Source of the DNA: Congeria kusceri
Lineage: Eukaryota > Mollusca > Bivalvia > Myida > Dreissenidae
NCBI GenBank assembly: GCA_027627225.1
Contig: CM051024.1
Location: 79,425,204 to 79,489,203, forward strand
DNA: 64,000 bases
Reading direction: 5' to 3'
In this document: one piece after another, positions 13,693 through 24,600 of the stretch
Position numbering within the stretch: the first letter of the stretch is position 1
Layout of the letters: every line of letters starts with the position of its first letter
Translations under genes and position numbers: made by a program
The notes under the pieces: model-generated
Database searches by the model: none
Told to the model about the DNA's origin: nothing
Seen by the model: only the letters and a program-made list of their open reading frames with translations

Positions 13693-14391
13693 AAAATAAT
13701 AAAAAATAGACATCCATGTAGATCAACATACTGTACACAAATTGGTATATATATTGATTAATATTTACATTTGTTATGAATTGTTATGAACAATGTAAAT
13801 GATTATAACAATTCTAGTAACAATCTCTGGATTCTGTAAGTGAACATGTACTTGTACATACATTATGCGCTAGTCCAACCCTATGGCTCTTTGCTATATA
13901 AGAGCACTTTACTCAATTTTTAACTAACATAAATACACTAGTAAATAAGTCTAACAGTAACTGTCTTACTTCATATCTGCCCATTGCAAACAGTCTATAC
14001 AGACTATTTCATAAATTAGTATCAGATGACTGTACTCGTATATTTACTGTTTTAAATATGCATGTAGTTGATATCCATTAGAACAATGTTAGAAACTGTT
14101 TAACAAAAACTCTGGATGTTTGATAATCAATTTTAACAATTCTCACAAACACTGTCTTTATAAGCCTTATTACAGTGAATCATGTGCAGTAAGTATGTAC
14201 AATATACCTCTAGAGAGTTCATAAAGTTATAATCTACATAATTATTGCAGATTAGTCCCTAAATATGTAAATACCAATATTTTTTCTAATACAAAGGTCT
14301 AACAATCAGACACAAGTATGGAAAATAAAATTAAGTATGAAACAAAGAAAAAAAAAATTACAATTTGATAGATGTATATTAAATTACTTAC

Positions 14392-14474
14392 AAGGCCAAA
14401 TTTGTTGGTTATTTCATAGGCTTTTTTGTAGCCAAATGGAAAAGTATGTATCTTTAAATAAACTATGTCATTTT
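14392..14474 (-). CDS. Exon of an unrecognised minus-strand gene
   Basis: The acceptor is cttttgtag and the donor gtaagt. Only one frame is open: NDIVYLKIHTFPFGYKKAYE then ITNKFGL. It needs one base from the preceding exon, which exon 15011-15080 supplies, and ends in phase 0. I do not recognise the family. The next downstream exon is uncertain. Confidence 0.5.
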
Positions 14475-15010
14475 CTACAAAAGAAATGGATTGAGCAGTA
14501 AGGCAAGCAGTAGTAGTTTTTCAACGCATCATTATGTGTAGACACCTGGTGTGTCCCCTCATTCCTATTCTTCAGTTATACCAGTATATGCAAAAGTCTG
14601 TCAGGCCTCGTACAAAGCCTGTACAATTGTATGAGCTCCAGGAAAAATGGCCAGAACACTGGTCATCATGACTGGTCAAAAATTCTGGCCTAGTATCTAC
14701 TTGCTTGTTAAAGTGGCCTGTAAAATGGAGTTCATGCCAGTAATAATTGAGGGATGACCAGACTTGGTGGCCTGTCAAGTATTTGGAACCTTTGTGGAGA
14801 CAGTTACAGCAAAACTCTGGACACAATTTGAACATTGAAACTGCAGTCAACAGCTATTTGTTTATTTTATTTCTTTTGGATTTTAGTGCATTGGATGGGA
14901 ATTATACCTGGGTAGACATGTTAAACCTACAAATAGACAAGCACAACTGCCAATAATGCATGTAAAACAAATCAGTAATATATACGGTTTTGTATTTGAA
15001 CATAACCTAC

Positions 15011-15080
15011 CTATGAATTGACTGTATATCTTCATGATAGTGCTCTCTAATGGCCTAGGCTGTCCGTCTCTGAGGAAGGT
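15011..15080 (-). CDS. Exon of an unrecognised minus-strand gene
   Basis: The acceptor is gtgacgtcag and the donor gtaggt. It reads TFLRDGQPRPLESTIMKIYS then QFI, leaving one base that completes a glutamate codon with exon 14392-14474. The joined 50 residues look like globular protein. The alternative frame (EHYHEDIQSIH) does not fit the downstream phase. Confidence 0.45.
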
Positions 15081-15699
15081 CTGACGTCACTACTAAAATA
15101 CATAATTATTAACAACATTAGTATCAAAATCAATCATATACGTTCAACCAAACAGTATGTATATTATACTTGCACATTTATTCACATCAATGGAATCACC
15201 GATTAAATGTATGGCTGTCAAATAAACAGTAGTGTTAATATGTATTAAATTAACCAGTAAACAGAAATTTATCCCTCCGCCTTTCTGTATGTCCAAGGTT
15301 GTTTATCCAAGGGTTTGAAGTAAATCGATTGGATTATGCAACCATGTGCTATTGTTTGCCACTGAAATACAAATCCGTAATTGGTCAGCTCAATCCTTGG
15401 TTGACAAGTATCTACTGGTCAATTTAGGGATGTCACCGAATAATCAAATATTTGATTATTCGAATACATTACTAAGTATTTGAATATCAAAATATTACTC
15501 AAGCAAAATAGCAAAATCACTGTCTTTATCCTGGGCTCTCACTGGTACTATCATAGTGGTTTTCTGCCTGGGAAATGATTTTTGCACCTTCTGAGCCCAC
15601 TACAAAAGCAAACATTTATATTTTATAAATAAAAATAACAATGTACACAATTAAACAAATAATTGCAGGTACAATGTCAGACACCCAGTATTTGTAGTA

Positions 15700-16735
15700 G
15701 AACTTGACCTTTGACCTAGGGATCTAATTAATGAGCGCTACACACCATCTCTTTGCAGCAAACATTTGTGCCAATTAATTAAACTAGATGCCTGTTGGCA
15801 ACATGTCATGCCCGTTGTCAAGAAAGCAACTTGTATTGTAATTATTTAAAATCACATTTTCTAACAAGCAGACCTTCTCCTTTGCCCTCTAAGTGTGACT
15901 TGACCTTTGAGCCAGGGACACGGTATTGTGTGTGACACGCAGTCTCCACATGGTGAACATTAAATTGTCTGATGATTTATAAATTAACAGTCCGGGCAAG
16001 CTGTATTATACCCAGATTTGACATTTAACCTCTAAGTGTGACCTTGACCTTTGATCTAGGGACACAGGTCTTGCATGCGAAATGCTGTTTCCATGTGAAC
16101 ATTTGTGGCAAGTTATTTTAAAATTCCCTAATGACTGATGAAATTACAGTCCATACAAGCTGTATTATGGCCATATTTGACTTTGACCTCTAAGTGTTAC
16201 CTTGACATTACAGTCCGGACAAGCTGCATTATGCCCATATTTAACCTTTGACCTCTTAAGTGTTACTTGACCTTTGTGCTAGAGACACAGGTCTTGCGCG
16301 CGACACGGCGTCTCCACATGGTGAACATTTGTCGCAAGTTATTTTGAAATTCGCTGATGAATGATGCAGTCCGGACAAACTGCATTATGCCCATACTTGA
16401 CCTCTGACCTTTGAGCTAGGGATACAGGTGTTGCGCGTGAACATTTGTGGCAAGTTATTTTAAAATTGCCAGATGAATGATGAAGCTACAGTCCAGACAA
16501 GCTGTATTATGCCCATATTTGACCTTTGACCTCTAAGTGTAACCTTGACCTATGACCTAGGGGCACAGGTCTTGCGCGTGACACGCCTTCTCCACATGGT
16601 GAACATTTGCGGCAAGTTATTTAAAAATTACAGTCCGGGCAAGATCTGACGGACTTACGCACTGACGCACATACACCAAACCGACATTGTGACAACTAAG
16701 TCGAGCTCACCACAGGCGGGCTCGAAAAAACCCTC
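15700..16735. repeat. Irregular tandem array rich in TGACCTTTGACCT
   Basis: Units of very roughly 115-220 bp repeat gacctctaagtgt, ggtgaacatttgtggcaagt and cagtccgggcaagctgtatt. The array ends with gacggacttacgcactgacg and gtcgagctcaccacaggcgg before a gctcg inverted match. Direct repeats of TGACCT with one-base spacing lie at 15705-15717, 16398-16410, 16520-16532 and 16546-16558. Confidence 0.85.
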
Positions 16736-16739
16736 CATC

Positions 16740-18381
16740 CTTGGACAAGTGAAAGCAAACAAAAAAGCCAATTTATAATTAAAGGCTAATAACTATCAGA
16801 AAATTCAATGGCAGAAAATATTCCCATGTCCTCTTAATAGTGCTGCATATAATGTTTCATTGAATTTGAGGAACAAGTTCCTGAGATCTCATGTGGAAAC
16901 GAAGTACCAATTGGATGAAAGGGCAACCACGGTGGAGTGTAATGGATAAAATCTTTGGGGAAGAGCATCTGACATTGAGTTGAAAATTAGAATTTGGACT
17001 GAAAAGCAGCGACTACAGGCATATGTCCCTCCACCCCCCCATGGAGAGCATACCAACAAAAAAACAAGCGCCTCAGCCAAGGGCTTGAACCTTCTATCTA
17101 TGGATCAAAGATCTATTACCATTCAGAATGGTGGCTGATTCAGCAAAATAAACTTATTTGGATTTACATGTATTTGTTTGGATTCATTAACATGTATTTT
17201 TACAATGTATGTAAATACATGTGTTGTTAATAATATCACCGAAAACCATTACAAATGCTTCTCAATGTTACCAATAAAAATCATGTTTATTCCTTTATGA
17301 CACATTATTTCCAATAAATTACTCTGTCAGGCATTATTCTGTTTCTCTGGAACACAAACAATTGAAAATTGTGTCAATTTAACAACCTGTTTAGTGTTAT
17401 TAGGTCCCTTTAAGATTTCTTGACTCATTCACATAAGTAATAATTCATAAAGATCTTTTCTGCTAAAAAATCATTGTGCTCGATACGTTTGGTTCAGGTG
17501 GAAACGTTGGGAATGCAACGCTAATAATAGTTTTAACTGAAGGAAGAGCATTATAGGTGCCTTTCATTACCCTGACGTTAGGTGTGCAATCAAAAACAAT
17601 ATCCATTGCGTGTGATTATCACCCTGGAATCCAGACAAAAGCCTGCTAATAGTTTTTCACGTCCCAAACTTTAGCCAGCGAGTAATTTTGATAACTGCCC
17701 ATTTGTTGAATTTACAAAAAGTATTTGGAATTTGGTACTAAGTCCTAATTAACAATGATTGGAATTCCAAATTCAAAATACTTTAGTCATATACTTGAAC
17801 AAGCGGGATAATGTTCAGGGTGTGAAAAACAATGAGTGGGCTTTTGTCCTTGTTTTTAACACCCTGTGGCTACCTGCAGCCATTAATCTTCTTGACTGAG
17901 TTTTTGTCTAGTGCTGTTAATTTCGCATATTGTTACCAGTCTTCAGAGAGGTCACAATTTTATGTAGAAGCTTAAATTTAATGCAAATTTGGAATATTTG
18001 TGCGTCGTGTATAAATCTATTTATACGGTGAGATTACTGTCCCTGAGGCTTCATGGACCTAGGCTAGCCTTTGTTTTTTGCAGAATGCATATCGGTGATG
18101 AAAAAATATGGAATATATGTTTCATTTTGTATGCACAAATAACAAAATAACAAATAAAAATATTACAACATTTCATTAAGAAAAAATTCATTTCAAAATA
18201 TATATAACTTTCACAAGAGTTAGGTTTTCAAGATTCCACTGATATATTCGTTTTGAAAAATGTGAATTTAGAACTAGATGTAAAAGTTATCCGAATATAT
18301 TTCGTCCGAAGAGTCCACGAGTTATAATTCCTATGCTAAACAAATTTCTTATCAAATCAGCTCGCATAAATTTAGACTTAC
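16740..18381. other. Probable intron of the unrecognised minus-strand gene
   Basis: No secure exon is seen. A 48-codon minus-strand open frame near 17462-17610 (starts MDIVFDCTPNVRV) reads like protein but has no clear splice sites and was not called. Confidence 0.3.
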
Positions 18382-18545
18382 CATACAGTTTGACTTTTCA
18401 CTTGATGACTGGTATATGATCGGAAAGGAAAATCGGTTGTGTTTTCAGCATCTCTTTGGTCTTGGGAAGATGTTGTTTTTGGATTGTTGTTGTTGTTGTT
18501 GATCGAAATAGCCTCGATGTGGCTGCGGTTCCCGCAAAATACCCG
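18382..18545 (-). other. Probable 5' exon with CCAAT-containing promoter upstream
   Basis: A good donor (tatg|gtaagt) closes a stretch that holds a (CAA)n run. One frame is open (NNNNNNPKTTSSQDQRD and on) but lacks ATG; another frame holds a 17-codon ATG frame. Two minus-strand ATTGG/CCAAT boxes lie upstream at 18545-18590, with a gcgggaa E2F-like match between. It is best read as a first, perhaps untranslated, exon of the gene with exons at 15.08 and 14.47 kb. Confidence 0.4.
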
Positions 18546-18717
18546 CCAACCAATCAAATCATACCTTATATTTCTTTATAATCTGATTGGATCCTACCAT
18601 TAGGACTGTGATCGCCCTCGTAGGTAGCTAGTGAACTTTGTTTATCACGTTTTCTTACACGCACATGCACAACAAACAATGGGTTAATGAGTAGAGTAAA
18701 ATAGGCCAATGATTCAG

Positions 18718-19055
18718 GGGGAAGTGATGTAAAAAAAATAACTAGGCGCGGTTACATGATTTTGAGTTACAGGGGGGGGGGGGTGATTTTGCAATAGAGG
18801 GGAGGTTGCGGAAATATTGACTATTGTGTTATCGCTAACAAACTCATATTGGTCTCGTACATGTAACAATTTAACAAAAATATCAGAGAACGGGTTTGAT
18901 AATTGCAATACATTGATTGAAAAGCGTGTAATTTGTAACGAAATGCATGTGTTTAAGTTATTGTCAGGTTTAAAATTGTGAATCTTGGACGATTTTAGAG
19001 GGGGGGGGGGGGTTGTACGCCGCCTCCGCCCCCCTCCCTCTAAATCCGCATATGA
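18718..19055. mobile_element. Short inverted-repeat element with poly-G/poly-C ends
   Basis: It begins with cgcggttacatgattttgag followed by a run of G, and ends with a run of C then ctctaaatccgcatatg. The ends are inverted copies (GCGGATTTAGAGGG type). A sister copy lies at 40.12-40.42 kb with matching middle (gtttgataattgcaatacat), and a lone end at about 39.86 kb. Confidence 0.7.
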
Positions 19056-19059
19056 TAAC

Positions 19060-20340
19060 AACTGCGGTTCTTATTGTTGAGGATTTAGGGATGATTTACT
19101 TTATTTTTATTATCTTTGTAATGTAAAAATTCAGCTATTGATACAAACTTGTATGTGCGCATAATATTAACGATTTCATATATATTGAGGTAATGTGTTC
19201 AGAAAGTTTTCCACAACAACTTTTGATGTTTATATTCTGTTTTAAGTTAACAGTTGTCGTTTGACACTGATTTGACCTCACATGGTAATTCTATTCATGA
19301 AACATCCGTGCAGTAAAAAAAAAAACCTACTCACATATATGTGACATCACAATTTAACGTGGGGTTTGGGTTACGGCCAGTTTGACGTTACTCATCATAA
19401 ACATAGGGTTCACGTAAACAACAATCGTGGTGACTGGATTGTCCATCTGACGTCACACATCGTCTGCATTATAGATTTTCTGACGCACATCGTGCAATGT
19501 ATGGGCTGTATAAGTCATTGTTGATAGTGGTCAACATTAAGTTCGAACACTTTAATGTTCACCAGTTCATGATTTGTTCCAAACACATTAAAGTATCTTT
19601 ATCAATATATGTTAGAAAATAATATTACATGTCTTTATACATGCCAGTTATACACGTATGTGTAAAAACGTCGGTGTAGTTAAATGGCTGCTTTTACGGA
19701 CAGTTTAGGTGAAAACTGTTGATTGGTTTGGGATAAGTCTTAGATGTGGCTTAAAATGCTTGTATGCGGTTATTTTCAGCCACATAAATATCTTCATTGT
19801 ATAAGGAAGCAACTTAAGTATCATCTCGTAAGGATGTCCGAGTTTACTTTTTGTCCATACACTCTTAAATGCAAACTTCATAGAAAGGTGCCGGAAAAGT
19901 CAGGTATGTACTCAGGGATTTCAATCCGGCACGGGATATATTCTACCAACCTTAACACAGAAATTTGGCTAGTTCCTAGACTAATTTTAGTCTCTGAAAA
20001 CAATCTGCTGAAACTGTGTATGAAATGTAAGGGTCGGCAAATCCTGTTTCTTGTTTTATCTTACCAAGTTACATTTCCATGGACAGTTACAGTCTTGAGC
20101 AAGATGAATTGGCAAGCTGGTATTACAAGGAGCAAAGTAGGAGAAAAGTAACATTATATATGATGCATTCGATATTTGACAGAAACGACTTCATCAGTCT
20201 AGATAGTTCCGAGCATAGCTCATCACATCCCTGCCGGCACGAACTTCCATGTGTTCACAGACAGATCACATGGTGTACATTAAAATGGTCGTCCACACCG
20301 AAAAAAACAACATAGACACCGTCGATCTTTTCGTTGTCCT
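19060..20340. other. Intergenic DNA; one doubtful ORF
   Basis: An open frame at 19744-20151 contains a possible exon 19781-19902 (acceptor attttcag, donor gtatgt). A second frame starting at 20079 (MDSYSLEQDELASWYYKEQS) looks protein-like, but its 3' part (gttccgagcatagctcatca) is a repeat also seen at about 63.65 kb. No gene is claimed. Confidence 0.3.
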
Positions 20341-20429
20341 GTGTATATAATTATATATTTTGTAAAATAGATCCACCAAGATATGGAAGAATTTTCTTTG
20401 TGGTGAAGGTGGTTACTGTATACAGACTA

Positions 20430-20665
20430 GTGGAATAAACTGCTGCAATGAGAACGGTTAAGCAATCTGCTTTCCGATAAGTGACCAATGTCAATGAGCA
20501 ATAATTGTCAATTTCATGCAAATTCAATGCCAATAATTCCAACAATTAGGGGAAGAAACTTCTGCAATGAGTACGGTTATGCAATCTGCTTTCAGATAAG
20601 TGTCCAATGTTAACGAGCAGCAATTGTCAATTTCATGCAAAATCAATGCCAATAATTTCTCTCAA
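20430..20665. repeat. Tandem duplication, unit about 119 bp, two copies
   Basis: Both copies carry ctgcaatgagaacggtta (or gagtacggtta), gcaatctgctttc and gtcaatttcatgcaaa. They differ by roughly 10%. Confidence 0.85.
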
Positions 20666-20863
20666 ATAGCGCGAATGAAATCCAACACTTTCTCCGGCGA
20701 TATAAATGCCTTTTCGGCAATGTTTTAATTGCAATGAGTAGGCATGCGGAGTAGAAAACACATGGTTGCAGTAGTATACATTGTCCATCACATGTTTTAA
20801 AAGAAACATATTTATTGTTTAAATTGTACAATAAATAAGAAATAACTTTCAATTTATCGTTGT

Positions 20864-20990
20864 TTATCGGTCAATAAACAACGATTTGGAGTTCAGATGG
20901 AAACCACTCGGGCGTTAGCCCGAATTGTTTAATAATCACGCATCAGAACGACAAATAGTTGTTTGTTGACCGATAAACAACGATATTATG
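20864..20990. repeat. Palindromic element with three copies of tttatcggtcaa-type arm
   Basis: The stretch atcgttgtttatcggtcaat and aaacaacgat forms a hairpin, and gttgaccgataaacaacgat recurs inverted at about 20967-20984. Between them is the small hairpin tcgggcgttagcccga. It looks like a short inverted-repeat element. Confidence 0.6.
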
Positions 20991-21431
20991 AAAATTAGGT
21001 CTATTCTTACATGATTTGACCTATATTTTTGCCATTGTCATTGGAACTTCTTTTTACTATGCTCCGCTTAGAATCGGGACTTTTTTACGTTGTTTATAGG
21101 GTAGTTAAATATCAATAATTTTGTTCTTTAGAACAATGAGAGATATAATGTTAGAATTACATGTATAGTGATAATAACGTGATGTTCATTTTAATATTGT
21201 GAGAAACACTACGGTAGAGTTTAATTAATACACTAGCACTTGCAATTAAGAGAGTAAGCGTGTTACGTGCAAGCCATATATATTCGTATGATAATGCCAT
21301 TGTGATAACATTGTACATGTATTACCTATATGTCTTATTCCGCCCTTCGCGTTCAAGTTGAAGAAAGCTATAAACATGAACGGTTCTAACTGTACAGATT
21401 TTATAACAACAAGACAGACAATTAAAAGACA

Positions 21432-21437
21432 TTTATT
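21432..21437 (-). promoter_or_regulatory. Polyadenylation signal AATAAA for the lipocalin gene
   Basis: AATAAA is read on the minus strand about 65 bases after the lipocalin stop codon. Confidence 0.55.
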
Positions 21438-21501
21438 TCGGTCACGTATTGAAACACTTTTCACCACGTGAATTAACGGTGCACCACGTGACGCCGCGTC
21501 C

Positions 21502-21641
21502 CTAACGGCGGGGACAGCGGATCTGGTCTGAGATCATGAAGAAGTTGGTGTTGATTTCGTAGCCCTTCAGAAGGGAGTATATCCGGTTGAGAATTGGGAC
21601 TGGCAGGGGCTCGGGCCGCCTGGTAAGGATCCAACAGTATT
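21502..21641 (-). CDS. Lipocalin exon 6, C-terminus
   Basis: The acceptor is tcatcccag. It reads YCWILTRRPEPLPVPILNRI, then YSLLKGYEINTNFFMISDQI and RCPRR before TAG at 21504-21502. The final D-Q-x-x-C matches the conserved C-terminal cysteine of ApoD-like lipocalins. Confidence 0.86.
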
Positions 21642-24600
21642 CTGGGATGAAAAATAAATGTTAAAAATAAAAAATAACACATAATGAATCACGTCAAGTT
21701 TAGGTCAAATTAATGCGCAGTTTCTTTTTAACAAACATTTATGCATCAAAGGAAATGAATGACGCTAATTTCGTCTTTTAATATATCAGTAATACACGAG
21801 TTGTATACCCTTTTTCCTATCAGTAGACGATAGATCGTGTAGGCATGCATACGAAGTAAAATGGTTGCAATGTTTACCAATTTATATCAAGTTGCTTCTA
21901 AATTAAGAGACAATACATGATATGAAAAAAACTACATAATTCAAAATGTCGTATTATAATTTCGCCAATAATTGTTATACTGCTGACCGGAACCGCGTTG
22001 CCATACTCACGATTATTGAGGAAGCGGCTCATCTGCGTACAGGACCAGACCACATAGTACTAGTAGTAGTCCGTCTCCAGCACCCAGTAGTTACCCAGGG
22101 GTTGACCTGTAGTACAGCAACAACAACATGAACAACAAAATCAGCAGCAGCAACAACAAATCAACAACAACATCACCAACAGCAACAACAACAACTAGCC
22201 GAGACTGGTAGTAGACTGTCTCCAGCACCCAGTAGTTACCCAGGGGCGACCTGTAGTATAACAACAACAACATCATCATCATCATCATCAACAGCAACAA
22301 CAAAAACTAGCGTAGTACTGATAGAAGTCAGTCTCCAATACCCATTAGTTACCCAGGGGCTGACCTGTAATATAGCAAAAACACTACCACCAACAACAAC
22401 AACATCATCATCATCACCATCAACAACAACAACCCGAGTACAGGTAGGAGTCCATCTCCAACACCCAGTAGTTACCCATGGGCTGACCTATAGTATAGCA
22501 ACAATATCATCATCATCATCAACAACAACATCAGCAACAACCCGAGTACTGATAGTAGTCAGTCTCCATCACCCAGTTGTTACCCAGGGGCTGACCTGTA
22601 GTATAGCAACAACATCATCAACAACAACAACCCAAGGTCAGTAGTCTGTCTGAAAAAACCAGTATTTACCCAGGGGCTGACCTGTAGTATAGCAACAACA
22701 TCATCAACAACAACAACCCGAGTTCAGTAGTCTGTCTGAAAAAAACCAGTATTTACCCAGGGGCTGACCTGTAGTACAGCAACAACAACAACATCATCAA
22801 CATCAACAACAACAACGAGTATTGGCAGTAGTCAGTCTCCAACACCCAGTAGATACCCAGGGCCTGACCTGTGGCATAGCAACAGCAACACCATCATCAT
22901 CAACAAGAACAACAACAACAACCCGAGTACTGGTAGTAGTCAGTCCCCAACACCCAGTAGTTACCCAGGGCCTGACATGTGTTAAAGCAACAACAACATC
23001 ATCATCATCATCGTCGTCATCATTATCATCATCGTCATCATCATCATCTCCTAAGTACCACCTACTACTACTTACATAATAATATGCAAAATAAAATCAC
23101 ATACAAACTTAATTCCGTTAACGATGAACGCGAAACAAAAAATATCTACGCAAACCAGGCAAACGATCCTTCCCGAAGAACCTGAGTATCAATAACTCCC
23201 TAAAAATGTAATGTTTCTTACCCGTACATACCAGGAAAGAATCGCTTGGCGGGCTCTCTTGGATCCACAACCACGCCCTGTCCTATAGCAGAGTTGTAAC
23301 CTCCGGTCCTGTGAGCAAACGTGAGAAGTAAAGACATCGTATACATATGAGGCGTGTCGTGGAAACCCGGGCCTAATGCATGTGCGTAAAGGGTCGTCCG
23401 TACAGGCTAATCCAGGAAGAAACTTTCCGCTTTAATGGTATTTTCTGTTTCAAGGAAGTGTCTTCTAAACATAAATCCAAAATATGCGGAAAGTGTCGTC
23501 CCGGATTAGCCTGTGCGGACTGCGGATTAGCCTGTGCGGATTGCACATGCTAATCCGGGACGATACTTTACGCACATGCATTCAACCCGATTTTCCACGA
23601 CACTACTCATTTATGCATACTCATAAGGCTAAACTTAGAAAATTAATTACTTACAAATCTTCGCGTAATTGTACATGTTTCGATGGACAGTTAGCTAACA
23701 GATACGGTATCAAATTAGAATTTGCCATAGGAATAATAATTCACGAACATACAACTTGATTACGATTCTGTATTCAGTATTGCTACGCAATACAGTCGGT
23801 TTGGTTTTGGAGCGTGTAGTCTGCCGTACTGTAGGTTATACCGGCCTGGAACTCGGCAAAGAACCGCCTCTGTTCGTACCATCTGCCCATGTACTGAAAA
23901 CACAATCAGCGTGATTGTGTATCATTTCATATATAATAAAATTAACGTAGCAGGAGGCTGACACGTGCTTATTTACGTGACATAAATGATATTGCACGTG
24001 ATAATTAATGTCGCAGTATAGAACACAGCGCTTTAACATGAACCTTAATAACCTGAATCTGGTACAGGTACATAAACATTAAAGCAGCAGTCCAGAAATA
24101 TGTTGATAAAAATAAAACTTTGCAAAAATCGTTTCTAATGGACATCGTACCGATCAAAATACAAACAAGAAATGTCTTTAAAAAAAGACAATCGGCGTAG
24201 AAATAAATATTGAGATGTCATTTTTTGCCCTAAATATAATACGAGAGGACCAAGCTGTGACTTCACGGACCCCATATTTTTCGTTCCCTACTAAGGAGAC
24301 TTCTCGGACCCCAGATTTTTCGGTCCCTACTTAGGAGACTTCTCAGAAACTAGATTTTTCGGACACTATAAGAAAACGTATCGGCCCCCAAAATTAATTT
24401 TTTTGAGATAAACTCAATAATTATTAATATCTGCATCGTGAATAAACCGATCATATACCGCCCCATGTTTTCACCAATGATACATGAATAAGCTAAATAC
24501 TAGTAATTTACGTAAACATAATTGATACATGAATTTGTCAGGCAAATTTAACAAATTAACATTGTCAGAAAGTAATAGCGGGAATGAATGAGCAGTAAGT

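Noticed and set aside
17462..17610. 48-codon minus-strand frame starting MDIVFDCTPNVRV
   Set aside because: Reads like protein but lacks matching splice sites and a recognisable family; length is within chance.
19744..20315. Plus-strand frames, one starting MDSYSLEQDELASWYYKEQS
   Set aside because: The 3' part is a repeat shared with 63.65 kb and no exon chain could be built.
22150..23070. CRISPR-like array of repeats and spacers
   Set aside because: Eukaryotic intron; repeats equal the downstream exon junction and spacers are (aca)n/(tca)n.
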